From: Lactiplantibacillus daoliensis
GTDB lineage: Bacteria; Bacillota; Bacilli; Lactobacillales; Lactobacillaceae
Direction of reading: 5' to 3'
DNA length: 64,000 nt
Assembly: GCF_005405005.1 (NCBI RefSeq)
Contig: NZ_BJDH01000004.1
Span: 186,001-250,000, forward strand
Notes under the pieces: model-generated
Databases searched by the model: none
What the model saw: only the letters and a program-made list of their open reading frames with translations
What the model was told of the DNA's origin: nothing
In this document: piece after piece, positions 9,486 to 18,394 of the stretch
Layout: each line of letters starts with the position of its first letter
Position numbering within the stretch: position 1 is the stretch's first letter
Made by a program: the position numbers and the translations under genes

Positions 9486-9522
9486 ACAAACTAAAGGCCT
9501 CAAGGGTTTCCCCTCAAGGCCT
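9486..9522 (-). terminator. Terminator of tig
   Basis: On the minus strand, AGGCCTTGAGGG pairs with CCCTTGAGGCCT (two G-U pairs) around a GAAA loop, followed by TTTAGTTT. The G-U pairs make it a better hairpin in minus-strand RNA. Confidence 0.75.
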
Positions 9523-9543
9523 CTAACCAGAACGACTAACGAA

Positions 9544-10863
9544 TTAGTCTTCCTTTTCTTCTTTTTTGTCGTCAGCTTTAGCATTTTGCTTTGCTGAATC
9601 AGCAATCAAGTCGACAGCTTGGCGAATCGCAATATCATGTGACAACATATCGTCTGTCAAAGCCCCGCGAACGGCACTTTCTTCCATGCTATATTGACCA
9701 GCTAAGTCTTTAACTTCAGCATCAATCTCGTCTTTTGAAGGTTTGATGTTTTCAGCTTCAACAACCGCTTCTAAGACCAAGTTAGTCTTAACACGACGTT
9801 CAGCTTCCGCAGCAAATTGCTTGTGCAAGTCATCTTCAGTGGTACCAGTCAACTTGTAGTAAGTCTTAGGATCGATACCTTGTTGTTGCATGTTAGCCAA
9901 GTATTGATCCATTTGACGATGGATATCGTCTTCCTTCATGGCATCGGGAATAGCTTCGATTTCAGCATTGTCAACAGCTTGGTTTAAAGCTTCGTCTTCA
10001 ATTGCTTCATGTGCAGCAGATTCCTTTTGTTCTTTAAGTTCGTCCTTGATCTTAGCTTTTAATTCTTCAAGTGTGTCAACATCTTCGTCAACATCCTTGG
10101 CAAATTCGTCGTCTAATTCAGGGAGTTCCTTAGTCTTAACTTCATGAACCGTAACTTGGAAAGTTGCTTCCTTATCTTGCAAATCTTCTGCTTGATAATC
10201 TTTAGGGAAAGTTACTTTAACTTCTTTTTCGTCGCCAGCTTTAACACCAACTAATTGGTCTTCAAAACCAGGGATGAATGAATTTGAACCTAATTCAAGA
10301 GAATAGTTTTCTGATTCGCCGCCTTCAAATGGCTTACCATCAACAAAGCCCTTGAAGTCGATAACAACTGTGTCGCCCTTAACAGCTGCTTCGTCTTCTT
10401 TCAAGACTAATTCAGCTTGCTTTTCGCGACGTGATTCTAATTCAGCGTCAACATCCTTAGCATAGACACGTGTATTTTGACGGGTCACACTAAGTTCTTT
10501 GTAATCGCCTAATTTAACTTCTGGTTGAACAGTAACAACCGCTTTTAAGACCCAAGGCTTGCCCTTTTCCATGCTATCAACATCGATTTTAGGTTGGTCA
10601 ACAGGTTCAATTTCAGTATCTTTAATCGCTTGTTCATATGCTTCTGGGAGCACGATGTTCAAAGCATCTTGATAGAGTGCTTCTTCACCATACATTTGAT
10701 TGAAGATTTGACGAGGAACCTTACCCTTACGGAAACCAGGGACGTTCAAGTTCTTCTTTGTATTTTGGAAGGCCTTGTCGATTCCTTCTTTGATCTTGTC
10801 AGCACCAATTTCGAATGTTAATTCGCCTTGGTTGCCTTCTTTCTTTTCCCACTTTGCAGCCAT
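9544..10863 (-). CDS. tig: Trigger factor (ribosome-associated chaperone and prolyl isomerase)
   Basis: Trigger factor binds at the ribosomal exit tunnel and folds nascent chains. The 439-aa protein has an N-terminal ribosome-binding domain with the signature GFRKGKVPR (residues 44-52), a middle FKBP-type isomerase domain (about 160-245, with [17 protein letters not shown]) and an acidic, helix-rich C-terminal chaperone domain ending in a charged Lys/Glu/Asp tail. It lies between tuf and clpX. Confidence 0.97.
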   Translation of the reverse strand: MAAKWEKKEGNQGELTFEIGADKIKEGIDKAFQNTKKNLNVPGFRKGKVPRQIFNQMYGEEALYQDALNIVLPEAYEQAIKDTEIEPVDQPKIDVDSMEKGKPWVLKAVVTVQPEVKLGDYKELSVTRQNTRVYAKDVDAELESRREKQAELVLKEDEAAVKGDTVVIDFKGFVDGKPFEGGESENYSLELGSNSFIPGFEDQLVGVKAGDEKEVKVTFPKDYQAEDLQDKEATFQVTVHEVKTKELPELDDEFAKDVDEDVDTLEELKAKIKDELKEQKESAAHEAIEDEALNQAVDNAEIEAIPDAMKEDDIHRQMDQYLANMQQQGIDPKTYYKLTGTTEDDLHKQFAAEAERRVKTNLVLEAVVEAENIKPSKDEIDAEVKDLAGQYSMEESAVRGALTDDMLSHDIAIRQAVDLIADSAKQNAKADDKKEEKED

Positions 10864-11000
10864 TGTAATTCCTCCGAAACATTTAGTTTTTCTACAATTC
10901 TAGTCAATTGCATACTGGTTAAGTTTAACCTATCAACACCATAAAGTAAACAAAATCAGCCAAAAAAGCGCTTATTCTGGCGTCTTATTGTGAGTTTTCT

Positions 11001-11036
11001 AAAAAAAGAGACTTGGAAGAAATCTTCCAAGTCTCT
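11001..11036 (-). terminator. Terminator of tuf
   Basis: On the minus strand, a perfect 12-bp stem GAGACTTGGAAG / CTTCCAAGTCTC has an ATTT loop and is followed by seven T. Confidence 0.92.
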
Positions 11037-11065
11037 CAAATGAATCAATGAAAATCAACTAGAGA

Positions 11066-12253
11066 TTAGTCATCAATTTCAGAAACAACACCGGCACCAA
11101 CAGTATGGCCACCTTCACGAACAGTAAACTTAGTTCCCTTTTCAACGGCAACAGGGGAAATTAATTCAACTGTAAATGTAACGTTGTCTCCAGGCATAAC
11201 CATTTCAACGCCATCTGGTAATTCAATAACACCAGTAACATCGGTAGTATGGAAGTAGAATTGAGGACGATAGTTTGAGAAGAATGGCGTATGACGGCCA
11301 CCTTCTTCTTTAGTTAAGATATAAACTTCACCCTTAAAGTTCTTATGGGTCTTGATCGAACCTGGCTTAGCAAGCACTTGACCACGTACGACTTGTTCGC
11401 GGTTAACACCACGTAACAAAGCACCAACGTTATCGCCGGCTTCACCTAAGTCAAGGGTCTTACGGAACATTTCAAGACCAGTAACAGTTGACTTCAATGG
11501 TTCGTCATGCAAACCAACGATTTCAACTTCGTCACCGACTTTAACAGTCCCACGATCGATACGACCAGAAGCAACAGTCCCACGACCAGTGATTGAAAAG
11601 ACATCTTCAACAGGCATTAAGAAAGGCTTGTCAGTATCACGAACTGGTGTTGGGATGTATTCATCGACAACGTCCATTAAGTGTAAGATAACCTTTTCTT
11701 GTTCTGGGTCGCCTTCGAGAGCTTTCAAAGCTGAACCACGGATAACAGGAATATCGTCACCAGGGAAATCGTATTCTGAAAGTAATTCACGTACTTCCAT
11801 TTCGACCAAGTCAACTAATTCGTCATCATCAACAAGATCAGTCTTGTTTAAGAAAACAACGATGTAGTCAACACCAACTTGGCGAGCCAAGAGGATGTGT
11901 TCACGCGTTTGTGGCATAGGACCATCAGTTGCAGCAACAACTAAGATGGCACCATCCATTTGAGCGGCACCAGTGATCATGTTTTTAACGTAATCAGCAT
12001 GTCCTGGGGCATCAATATGCGCATAGTGACGCTTTTCTGTTTCGTATTCAACGTGCGCGGTGTTGATAGTAATACCACGTTCACGTTCTTCGGGAGCGGC
12101 ATCAATTGAGGCAAAATCTTGAGCTTCTGCTAAGCCCTTTTCAGATAATACCTTTGTGATTGCAGCTGTCAAAGTAGTCTTCCCATGGTCAACGTGGCCG
12201 ATAGTACCAATGTTTACATGGGGTTTTGTTCTTTCATAATGTGCTTTTGCCAT
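11066..12253 (-). CDS. tuf: Translation elongation factor Tu
   Basis: EF-Tu delivers aminoacyl-tRNA to the ribosome in its GTP form. All GTPase motifs are present: GHVDHGKTT, the switch I region ERGITI, DAPGH, NKTD and SALK. The 395-aa length is standard. It has a strong AGGAGG site and its own promoter and terminator, as expected for a very highly expressed gene. NKTD replaces the common NKCD, a normal variant. Confidence 0.98.
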   Translation of the reverse strand: MAKAHYERTKPHVNIGTIGHVDHGKTTLTAAITKVLSEKGLAEAQDFASIDAAPEERERGITINTAHVEYETEKRHYAHIDAPGHADYVKNMITGAAQMDGAILVVAATDGPMPQTREHILLARQVGVDYIVVFLNKTDLVDDDELVDLVEMEVRELLSEYDFPGDDIPVIRGSALKALEGDPEQEKVILHLMDVVDEYIPTPVRDTDKPFLMPVEDVFSITGRGTVASGRIDRGTVKVGDEVEIVGLHDEPLKSTVTGLEMFRKTLDLGEAGDNVGALLRGVNREQVVRGQVLAKPGSIKTHKNFKGEVYILTKEEGGRHTPFFSNYRPQFYFHTTDVTGVIELPDGVEMVMPGDNVTFTVELISPVAVEKGTKFTVREGGHTVGAGVVSEIDD

Positions 12254-12326
12254 TAAATGAAACCTCCTGTGATTTTCGCAAGAATAATGTCAGTCCAACT
12301 AATGTCCCGACAATTCTTTAGTTAAT

Positions 12327-12355
12327 ATTATACTACATCCTAATGAAAAGGCCAA
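12327..12355 (-). promoter_or_regulatory. Promoter of tuf
   Basis: On the minus strand, TTGGCC and a consensus TATAAT are separated by 17 bases, about 75 bases upstream of the EF-Tu start. Confidence 0.75.
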
Positions 12356-12468
12356 ATTGAGCACCCATCACTAGGAATCCTTAAACATTATATATAGTAG
12401 GCTCTGGTTTGTAAACAGATATTATTCAAAAAATTGAATTTTTGTAAGAAAAACCTTATTGCTTTCAA

Positions 12469-13389
12469 TTATTGGACCAATTCAAGATTTAATTCTTGAA
12501 TTTTTTGTTGATTGTCAAGCATTTTTTGCTCGGAAACTGTTAATTTTGGGGAAAGTTCTCTGGTTTGACTCGCAATTAACAAGTCGATCCAAGTTTGCAC
12601 ATCTGTCACAATTTTTTCAGGAACCGGATATAAATACATTAATTGTAATGACAACAATCCCTGTAAGCTTTCATACAACGCCACATCTTGTTGTCCCAAT
12701 CGACGCCGTAATTCTTGCTGAGTGGCCTCACTCACCGCGTCGGCCCCCATCACGGGTAATTTGGCCGGAATCAGCGTGAGTTGTGTCTGATCCAGCCAAA
12801 TAAACGTTACTTCATCAGTCACGCCTAAGCCCTTCAAGGTATACAACACCTCAACCCGTGAAAGCTGATGCAAAAATGGATCTACCAATAAGAATTTGGC
12901 CGCCGTCAGGTATTTCGCAAAGGTTAAGTGTTTAGCGGTTGTAAGACGTGGAATCTGTGCCGCAACTGGCAACTCTGAGAGGTGATAGAACTGTTTCATC
13001 GTCGCGGTTAGGGTTTGTGCCATCGTTCTCTCGGCGTCTTGTTCTGCGGCAAATATGCGCTGCTGGGTAGTCTTCAACCATGCTGGTGCCGACTGGACCC
13101 GTAGTTGGGCCGACAACCGTGCCTGAATAAATTGCTGACTTTGACACAAGCAACTGATCAAAGTGTCCGCAGTCTGATCAGATTCCAGATAGCGGGTCTC
13201 ATATTCTAAAGCCAGTAAACTGGCTTGCGTGTAATTCTGCGTATGGCACAGCGCCGTCACCAATTGTAAATTCAGCTCATAATTCTGATCATTTTGATAA
13301 GCTGCTTCTAGCGCACTTGTGGCAGCCGACCAGTCACCAGCTGCAGCGGCTGCTTGCCCAGTCGCAATTAATTGTTCCGTTGTTCGCAC
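12469..13389 (-). CDS. TPR-like hypothetical protein downstream of rnjB
   Basis: The 306-aa protein has helical tetratricopeptide-like pairs in the first 130 residues (GQAAAAAGDWSAATSALEAA is a typical TPR helix pair). A C-terminal part without recognised motifs ends in a glutamine/leucine-rich helix. There is no signal or membrane segment. GTG 13389 is chosen because AAAGGAG lies 7 bases upstream. It follows rnjB after a compact terminator, so readthrough could couple them. It is probably a scaffold protein; the partner is unknown. Confidence 0.65.
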   Translation of the reverse strand: MRTTEQLIATGQAAAAAGDWSAATSALEAAYQNDQNYELNLQLVTALCHTQNYTQASLLALEYETRYLESDQTADTLISCLCQSQQFIQARLSAQLRVQSAPAWLKTTQQRIFAAEQDAERTMAQTLTATMKQFYHLSELPVAAQIPRLTTAKHLTFAKYLTAAKFLLVDPFLHQLSRVEVLYTLKGLGVTDEVTFIWLDQTQLTLIPAKLPVMGADAVSEATQQELRRRLGQQDVALYESLQGLLSLQLMYLYPVPEKIVTDVQTWIDLLIASQTRELSPKLTVSEQKMLDNQQKIQELNLELVQ

Positions 13390-13412
13390 AGGTTGACTCC
13401 TTTCTTAAGTAA

Positions 13413-13436
13413 CAAAAAAGTCGGGATTTCCCGACT
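13413..13436 (-). terminator. Terminator of dapA-rnjB
   Basis: On the minus strand, AGTCGGGA / TCCCGACT is followed by six T. It lies between rnjB and the TPR-like gene. Confidence 0.83.
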
Positions 13437-13450
13437 AATCTGAGCTAATT

Positions 13451-15175
13451 TTAAGCTTCATCTTCGGTTGTAGCCGTCTCCGACTTCGCCTTTTTAGTAT
13501 GGCGCCGATGATGCTGATTGACTTCCATAATGACTGGCAGAATAACCGGGTGACGCTTGGTTTGATCCCATAAATAATGGTTCAACTTTTCGCGTACCGC
13601 TTGCTTTAAGTGACCCCAATCGAATTCTTTGTTATCCAAATTCGATTGAACGGTTTCTTTCACTAATTCCGCACTTTCCTGCATCAAATCCTTGCTGGTT
13701 TTGACATAAACAAAGCCACGAGACGTGATTTTAGGCGTTGAAATAATCTTTTTCTTCTTACGATCAATCGTGACAACTGCCACAAAAATACCGTCCTCTG
13801 ACAAGATCTTCCGATCGCGCAAGACAATGTTCCCGATGTCACCAACGCCAATCCCATCAATCATGGTGTCACCAATTTCAACAGAACCAGCTAAATGCAT
13901 CTCATCGCCGTCATAGACGTATTGATCCCCTTTAGCTGTGATAAAGATGTGATCATCTGGGATGCCCACTTCTTTAGCAAATTCGGCATGTGATTCCAAC
14001 AAGCGATATTCGCCTTGAATTGGCATGAAGTATTTCGGCTTCATCAGGTTCATCATCAACTGGAGGTCACGTTTCGTCGCATGACCCGACGAATTCATTT
14101 CATCAGCAATGGCTTTCACATCTGCTCCAGCCCGATAAATCATATCACGGGTTTTCGCAACGACTGTTTCCATTGAATGTGATGGTGTGGTCGTAATAAA
14201 GACCAGATCACCGGCTTCGATGTTAACCTTGCCTTCTTGCTTGTTCGACATCCGTTGCAAAGCTTTAATCGGTTCGCCCATGCGACCAGTCTGCAAAATA
14301 ACGACCTGTGAAGGTTCTAGCTTTTCAATTGACTTGAGTGGCACCACCACATCGTCAGGCATCTGTAGTTTTTTGAGTTTTAAGGCGGTGTTGATAATAC
14401 TTTCAACATCACCAGGCATTAGCGCTACTTTACGACCTGACTTAGCAGCTGCATCTAAAACTTGCTGAATTCGTAAGATGTTTGATGCGACCGACGCCAC
14501 AATGATACGACCATTGTGATACTTAAAGGTTTCCAACACATAAGAGGCAATCTCATGTTCACTGACAGGTTGATCAAAGTTTTCTGAATTAGCCGAATCA
14601 CTCAACAAGGCTAAGACACCCTTAGCACCAATTTCAGCTAACCGCGCAAAATCCGTTTGGTAACCGGCAGTTGCTGTTGGATCAAACTTGAAATCACCGG
14701 TGTAGACAATTTCACCAACATCCGTTTGCAAGACAATCCCCATTGAGTCGGGAATTGAATGCGTTGTCCGGAAAAATGATGCCGTCACATTGCCAAAATC
14801 TATTTCGGTTTTTTCATCGACGATATGAAAATCGGTAAAGTTCTTAGCTTTCGGATCCTTTTGTAATTGAATTTTAGCCAATTCAATCGTTAATTCCGAT
14901 CCAAAGACTGGCACGTTAAACTCATTCAAAAAGTACGGTAACGCACCGATTGCATCTGCATGACCGTGAGTCAAAAAGACGCCGACAATCCGATCTGCAT
15001 TTTCCCGCAAATAACTGAAATCTGGAATGACGATGTCAATCCCCAACAATTCATTTTCCGGGTACTTCAAACCGCAGTCTAAAATATAGATGTCGCCATC
15101 TACTTCAACTGCATACATATTCTTACCATTTTCACGAACCCCACCAATGGGGGTAATTTGTACTTTAGAACTCAA
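13451..15175 (-). CDS. rnjB: Ribonuclease J2
   Basis: This is a metallo-beta-lactamase/beta-CASP ribonuclease of 574 aa, paralogous to the RNase J at 41525-43201. Its metal motif reads THGHADAIG, lacking the final His of HxHxDH, as is typical of J2, which has weak activity and works in a complex with J1. Other motifs: YTGDFKFD, LLSDSANSE and NSSGHATKRD. TTG 15175 is preceded by AAGGTG. It lies directly after dapA, the same neighbourhood as in Bacillus (dapA-rnjB), and probably shares its transcript. Confidence 0.92.
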   Translation of the reverse strand: MSSKVQITPIGGVRENGKNMYAVEVDGDIYILDCGLKYPENELLGIDIVIPDFSYLRENADRIVGVFLTHGHADAIGALPYFLNEFNVPVFGSELTIELAKIQLQKDPKAKNFTDFHIVDEKTEIDFGNVTASFFRTTHSIPDSMGIVLQTDVGEIVYTGDFKFDPTATAGYQTDFARLAEIGAKGVLALLSDSANSENFDQPVSEHEIASYVLETFKYHNGRIIVASVASNILRIQQVLDAAAKSGRKVALMPGDVESIINTALKLKKLQMPDDVVVPLKSIEKLEPSQVVILQTGRMGEPIKALQRMSNKQEGKVNIEAGDLVFITTTPSHSMETVVAKTRDMIYRAGADVKAIADEMNSSGHATKRDLQLMMNLMKPKYFMPIQGEYRLLESHAEFAKEVGIPDDHIFITAKGDQYVYDGDEMHLAGSVEIGDTMIDGIGVGDIGNIVLRDRKILSEDGIFVAVVTIDRKKKKIISTPKITSRGFVYVKTSKDLMQESAELVKETVQSNLDNKEFDWGHLKQAVREKLNHYLWDQTKRHPVILPVIMEVNQHHRRHTKKAKSETATTEDEA

Positions 15176-15190
15176 TTATTTCACCTTGAT

Positions 15191-16066
15191 TCATTTAATA
15201 TTTAGAGTGGCATACAATTTGGTTTGTTGTGCATCATTTAAAGGCAAGATTGGTAAACGTGGTTCACCAACGAGTTGGCCTAAGTGATTTAAAGCGGCTT
15301 TAACTGGTGATGGCGATGGCGCACTAAACAGTGCGGCCATCTTAGGTGTTAAGTCCCGCTGATATTTTGCGGCCTTAGCAATTTCACCTTTGGCAACGGC
15401 TTGGAACATCGCCGTCATTTCATCACCGTAAATATGGCTGGCAACGGAAATGACGCCCGCGCCACCAATTTCCTTAGCAGCGAGGCTTTGTGAGTCTTCA
15501 CCGGTATAAACTAGGAAATCAGCCGGGGCATTTTCCACGATTGCGCCATATTCTTCCATCGAGGTACACTGCTTAATCCCAATAATATTGGGATTTTGTG
15601 CCAGTTTCAGCACAGTGTCTACTTCCATCTTAACAATAACCCGTCCTGGAATATTATAAATAATGACTGGCAAACCACCTTGATCAGCAACCGCGGTAAA
15701 ATGTGCGATCATCCCTGCTTGATCTGGCTTATTGTAGTATGGCACAACGACCAAAGCCGCATCGATACCTTTGATCTGACTAACCTTTTGCGTAAATTCA
15801 ATCGTCGCTGCGGTACTATTTGAACCAGTCCCAGCGATAATTGGGACGCGGCCAGCCACAATTTCAGCAGCCTTTTTGAGTAAGCCCAACTTTTCAGATT
15901 CCGTTAATGTGGGAGCTTCACCGGTCGTTCCGCCAACCAATAACCCTTGCGTACCATGTGCCAATAAATGCTCAATCAAGCTACTTAAGCGTTCATCATC
16001 GACTTGTTGTTGATCGTCAAAAGGTGTCACCATTGCAGTCATTAAGTCAACATTGTTAAAGTTCAT
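15191..16066 (-). CDS. dapA: 4-hydroxy-tetrahydrodipicolinate synthase
   Basis: DapA condenses pyruvate with aspartate semialdehyde, the first committed step to diaminopimelate and lysine. The 291-aa aldolase has the GGTTGEAPTLTESEK motif, the VVVPYYNKP loop, an active-site Tyr (IYNIPGR) and the Schiff-base Lys in IIGIKQCT. Upstream on the minus strand is a TGGTAAACT extended -10, with a small hairpin in the leader (16098-16115). dapF, a later enzyme of the same pathway, is at 58 kb. Confidence 0.95.
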   Translation of the reverse strand: MNFNNVDLMTAMVTPFDDQQQVDDERLSSLIEHLLAHGTQGLLVGGTTGEAPTLTESEKLGLLKKAAEIVAGRVPIIAGTGSNSTAATIEFTQKVSQIKGIDAALVVVPYYNKPDQAGMIAHFTAVADQGGLPVIIYNIPGRVIVKMEVDTVLKLAQNPNIIGIKQCTSMEEYGAIVENAPADFLVYTGEDSQSLAAKEIGGAGVISVASHIYGDEMTAMFQAVAKGEIAKAAKYQRDLTPKMAALFSAPSPSPVKAALNHLGQLVGEPRLPILPLNDAQQTKLYATLNIK

Positions 16067-16196
16067 GAATTAAAACTCCTTATTTATAAAATTTTTACAA
16101 GTATTTTCATACTTGAGCCGAATAAATAACTCTCTTCAGTTTACCACATTTTAAACTAAAGCAATAGCTCGGCCATTCGGCACCATAACGCCCCCG

Positions 16197-17393
16197 TTAG
16201 TGACTCCGCTGCCACCAAAAATATCGTCCCCAAAGCCCGAGAACCAACGCAACAAAAAATGCTGTCACCATAAAGATTGGTTGATAGCCCCAGTGGTTCG
16301 CAATCATGGCCCCGAGCAGTGGTCCAACCACATTTCCCGTTGACTGCGCCGATTGATTCAAACTAAAGATTCGCCCAAATGCCGCTCGCGGCACTCGTTC
16401 AATCGTTAAAACTTGAATTGCCGGCAATAATGCCGCATCCGCAATACCTAACACAAATCGTAAAATAACCAATTGCCAAATCTGAACGACAAAGCTCGTC
16501 AATGCTAGGTTCACGACTGCCAAGCTCAAAAAAATTACTAAACAACGGGCAGCCCCCATTTGATCCAACCAGTGACCGATTCTTCCCGCCATCATTACAG
16601 TCGCCAATCCCGGTGCCGCCGCAACTAAGCCAGTCATCAAAACAACTTGACTGGGAGCGGTTGATAATTGGCTGACAAATAGACTTAATATTGGCGTAAT
16701 GGCATTTGTTGTTCCCTGAATAACTAATAATGATGAAAATAAGGCAATTAAGAATGGCTGACCAACCTGACGTAACACCGGTCGCAATGGCGGTAACTCA
16801 TGGCGACTAATGGGGCTGACTTTTTCAGTCACCCCCCACCAAGTTAAACTGAAGACGATTGCCATCAGGAGTCCAGTAACAAAAAAAGCCCCTCGATAAC
16901 CGACACTACTCGCAAGTACCCCGCCAAGCAGCGGTCCTAACAAACTACCCGTAATACTGCCGGTCACTAATTTACTTAACTGTTGCCCTCGAGTGGCGAC
17001 CGGTGTGGTCAATGAAACCAACGCATTCGTATTATTAATATAGCCTGAAAAGGCCCCTTGTAACGCTCGTAATCCTAATAATACGGTCACATTCGGCGCA
17101 AGACCCACACCGATGATCGTCAGGGCCATCACCCCAGAGGCCCGTAAGCACATCAACTTACGCCCTTTTAAATCTGCCAAGCGTCCCCATAGCGGCGAAA
17201 CCAGCGCTTTGCTCACATAGGTCACTGCAAATGCCACTGCCCCCAAACCATTGAGTTGCTGAGTCGTGAAAGTGCCCATCGTTTGAATATACAACACAAT
17301 AAATGGCAAGGTCATCGCATTACCTAATTCCGTAATCAAACTACCAAACCACAAAATTTTAAAATTCCGTCGTAACTCAACTGTCACCATCAT
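16197..17393 (-). CDS. MFS transporter, probable drug efflux protein
   Basis: This is a major facilitator protein of about 398 aa with 12 predicted hydrophobic helices. The cytoplasmic loop 2-3 motif reads WGRLADLKGRK (motif A), and GSITGSLLGPLLGG resembles motif C of drug/H+ antiporters. That makes efflux more likely than uptake; the substrate is unknown. ATG 17393 has AGGGAAG four to five bases upstream, with ATG 17390 equally possible. It lies alone between dapA and rpsO. Confidence 0.82.
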   Translation of the reverse strand: MMVTVELRRNFKILWFGSLITELGNAMTLPFIVLYIQTMGTFTTQQLNGLGAVAFAVTYVSKALVSPLWGRLADLKGRKLMCLRASGVMALTIIGVGLAPNVTVLLGLRALQGAFSGYINNTNALVSLTTPVATRGQQLSKLVTGSITGSLLGPLLGGVLASSVGYRGAFFVTGLLMAIVFSLTWWGVTEKVSPISRHELPPLRPVLRQVGQPFLIALFSSLLVIQGTTNAITPILSLFVSQLSTAPSQVVLMTGLVAAAPGLATVMMAGRIGHWLDQMGAARCLVIFLSLAVVNLALTSFVVQIWQLVILRFVLGIADAALLPAIQVLTIERVPRAAFGRIFSLNQSAQSTGNVVGPLLGAMIANHWGYQPIFMVTAFFVALVLGLWGRYFWWQRSH

Positions 17394-17501
17394 TAAACTT
17401 CCCTTCACTAACTGCTTCAATTTCACAGTATAGCGAACAACCGTTTGCCTATGGTCAATTTTTCGTATTGTTTATGTAATGGTCAGTGTAAAAAAGTTTA
17501 C

Positions 17502-17528
17502 AAAAAAAGAACCGCCCGCAGGCAGTCC
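17502..17528 (-). terminator. Terminator of rpsO
   Basis: On the minus strand, GGACTGCC / GGCGGTTC with a TGCG loop is followed by seven T. Confidence 0.83.
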
Positions 17529-17543
17529 TCTTGAAATTCAATA

Positions 17544-17813
17544 TTAACGACGAAGACCAAGATTTTGGATCAAATCACGGTAACGGTTAACATCTTCCTT
17601 ACGCAAGTATGCTAATAAGTTACGACGATGACCAATCTTCTTCATCAACCCACGTTGTGAGTGGAAGTCTTTCTTGTGAACACGTAAATGTTCGTTTAAT
17701 TCGTTGATGTCTTCAGTTAAAACTGCAACTTGGACCTCAACTGAACCAGTATCGCCTTCGTGACGGGCATATTTGTTAATAAGTTCCGTCTTTTTTTCGC
17801 GTGAAATTGCCAT
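17544..17813 (-). CDS. rpsO: 30S ribosomal protein S15
   Basis: S15 is an 89-aa primary binder of 16S rRNA in the platform. The sequence starts [12 protein letters not shown] and contains the conserved [12 protein letters not shown]. The open frame continues upstream for 78 codons, but those residues are unlike S15. ATG 17813, with AAAGGTGG upstream, gives exactly the family length. The ribosome-binding site is partly complementary to a segment of its own leader, suggesting S15 autoregulation. It is divergent from rpsT. Confidence 0.97.
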   Translation of the reverse strand: MAISREKKTELINKYARHEGDTGSVEVQVAVLTEDINELNEHLRVHKKDFHSQRGLMKKIGHRRNLLAYLRKEDVNRYRDLIQNLGLRR

Positions 17814-17905
17814 GTGTATCAACCACCTTTCGAATAATTGCCCCAAACTGAGTAAGTCGCTGGTGGTGCGCGATAAACTAAGTAAAGGGTTGCTGAACAC
17901 TTGAT
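17814..17905 (-). promoter_or_regulatory. rpsO leader, likely S15 autoregulatory RNA
   Basis: The roughly 88-nt leader holds ACCACC (plus-strand complement at 17862-17867), which is exactly complementary to GGTGGT of the ribosome-binding site (17822-17827). A second CCC/GGGG pair is also possible. Bacterial rpsO leaders often form such structures, bound by S15 to block translation. The fold here is inferred. Confidence 0.5.
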
Positions 17906-17907
17906 AT

Positions 17908-17936
17908 AGTCTAGCAAAGACGCGTCCGAAAAGCAA
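17908..17936 (-). promoter_or_regulatory. Promoter of rpsO
   Basis: On the minus strand, TTGCTT and TAGACT are separated by 17 bases, with an extended TG element (TGCTAGACT). Confidence 0.65.
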
Positions 17937-17977
17937 GCCTTTGAACATATCAAGTCTAATCACTTTACACATAACAG

Positions 17978-18006
17978 TTGCAATCAGGCCGGGGCTTATG
18001 TATAAT
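17978..18006 (+). promoter_or_regulatory. Promoter of rpsT
   Basis: TTGCAA and a consensus TATAAT are separated by 17 bases, 34 bases upstream of the rpsT start. Confidence 0.8.
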
Positions 18007-18040
18007 AGCATTTGTTGAAAAAATGATGGAGGTGAATCTG

Positions 18041-18295
18041 ATGCCAATTATCAAATCCGCTATTGAACGCGTGAAAACAAACAATAAAGCAAATGCTCGT
18101 AACACCACTCAAATGAGTGCGATGCGGACTGCTGTTAAAAAATTCGAAAATGCTAAAACTGCCGGCGCTGACAACGTCGATGATTTATACTTAGCAGCCG
18201 TTAGCGCTGTTGACAAAGCAGCTTCTAAAGGGCTTATCAAACGTAACAAGGCTTCTCGTGACAAGTCACGTATGGCTGCTCGTTACGCTAAGTAA
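18041..18295 (+). CDS. rpsT: 30S ribosomal protein S20
   Basis: S20 is an 84-aa, lysine- and alanine-rich 16S rRNA-binding protein. The product begins [14 protein letters not shown] and ends in [15 protein letters not shown] 18041 has GGAGGTG 8 bases upstream. The longer frame from 17978 is rejected because its extra residues would lie inside the promoter. It is next to holA and the comE operon, as in Bacillus, where rpsT and holA are also neighbours. Confidence 0.97.
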   Translation: MPIIKSAIERVKTNNKANARNTTQMSAMRTAVKKFENAKTAGADNVDDLYLAAVSAVDKAASKGLIKRNKASRDKSRMAARYAK

Positions 18296-18306
18296 TGTGC
18301 ATTCCC

Positions 18307-18337
18307 AACTCCCAAGCATCTGCTTAGGAGTTTTTTT
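18307..18337 (+). terminator. Terminator of rpsT
   Basis: AACTCCCAAGC / GCTTAGGAGTT with loop ATCT is followed by seven T. Confidence 0.85.
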
Positions 18338-18342
18338 ATTGC

Positions 18343-18394
18343 CAAAAATATCGTGCTAAACGTTAACTCACAAACGTTTAGCACGATATTTTTT
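18343..18394. terminator. Strong hairpin terminator at the end of the comE-holA operon
   Basis: A perfect stem of about 18 bp, AATATCGTGCTAAACGTT and its complement, is flanked by A and T runs. It overlaps the holA stop and can work in both directions. Confidence 0.87.

Noticed and set aside
17814-18047. Upstream extension of the rpsO frame (78 residues)
   Set aside because: It covers the rpsO promoter and leader, and its residues do not resemble S15. The family length is met exactly from ATG 17813.
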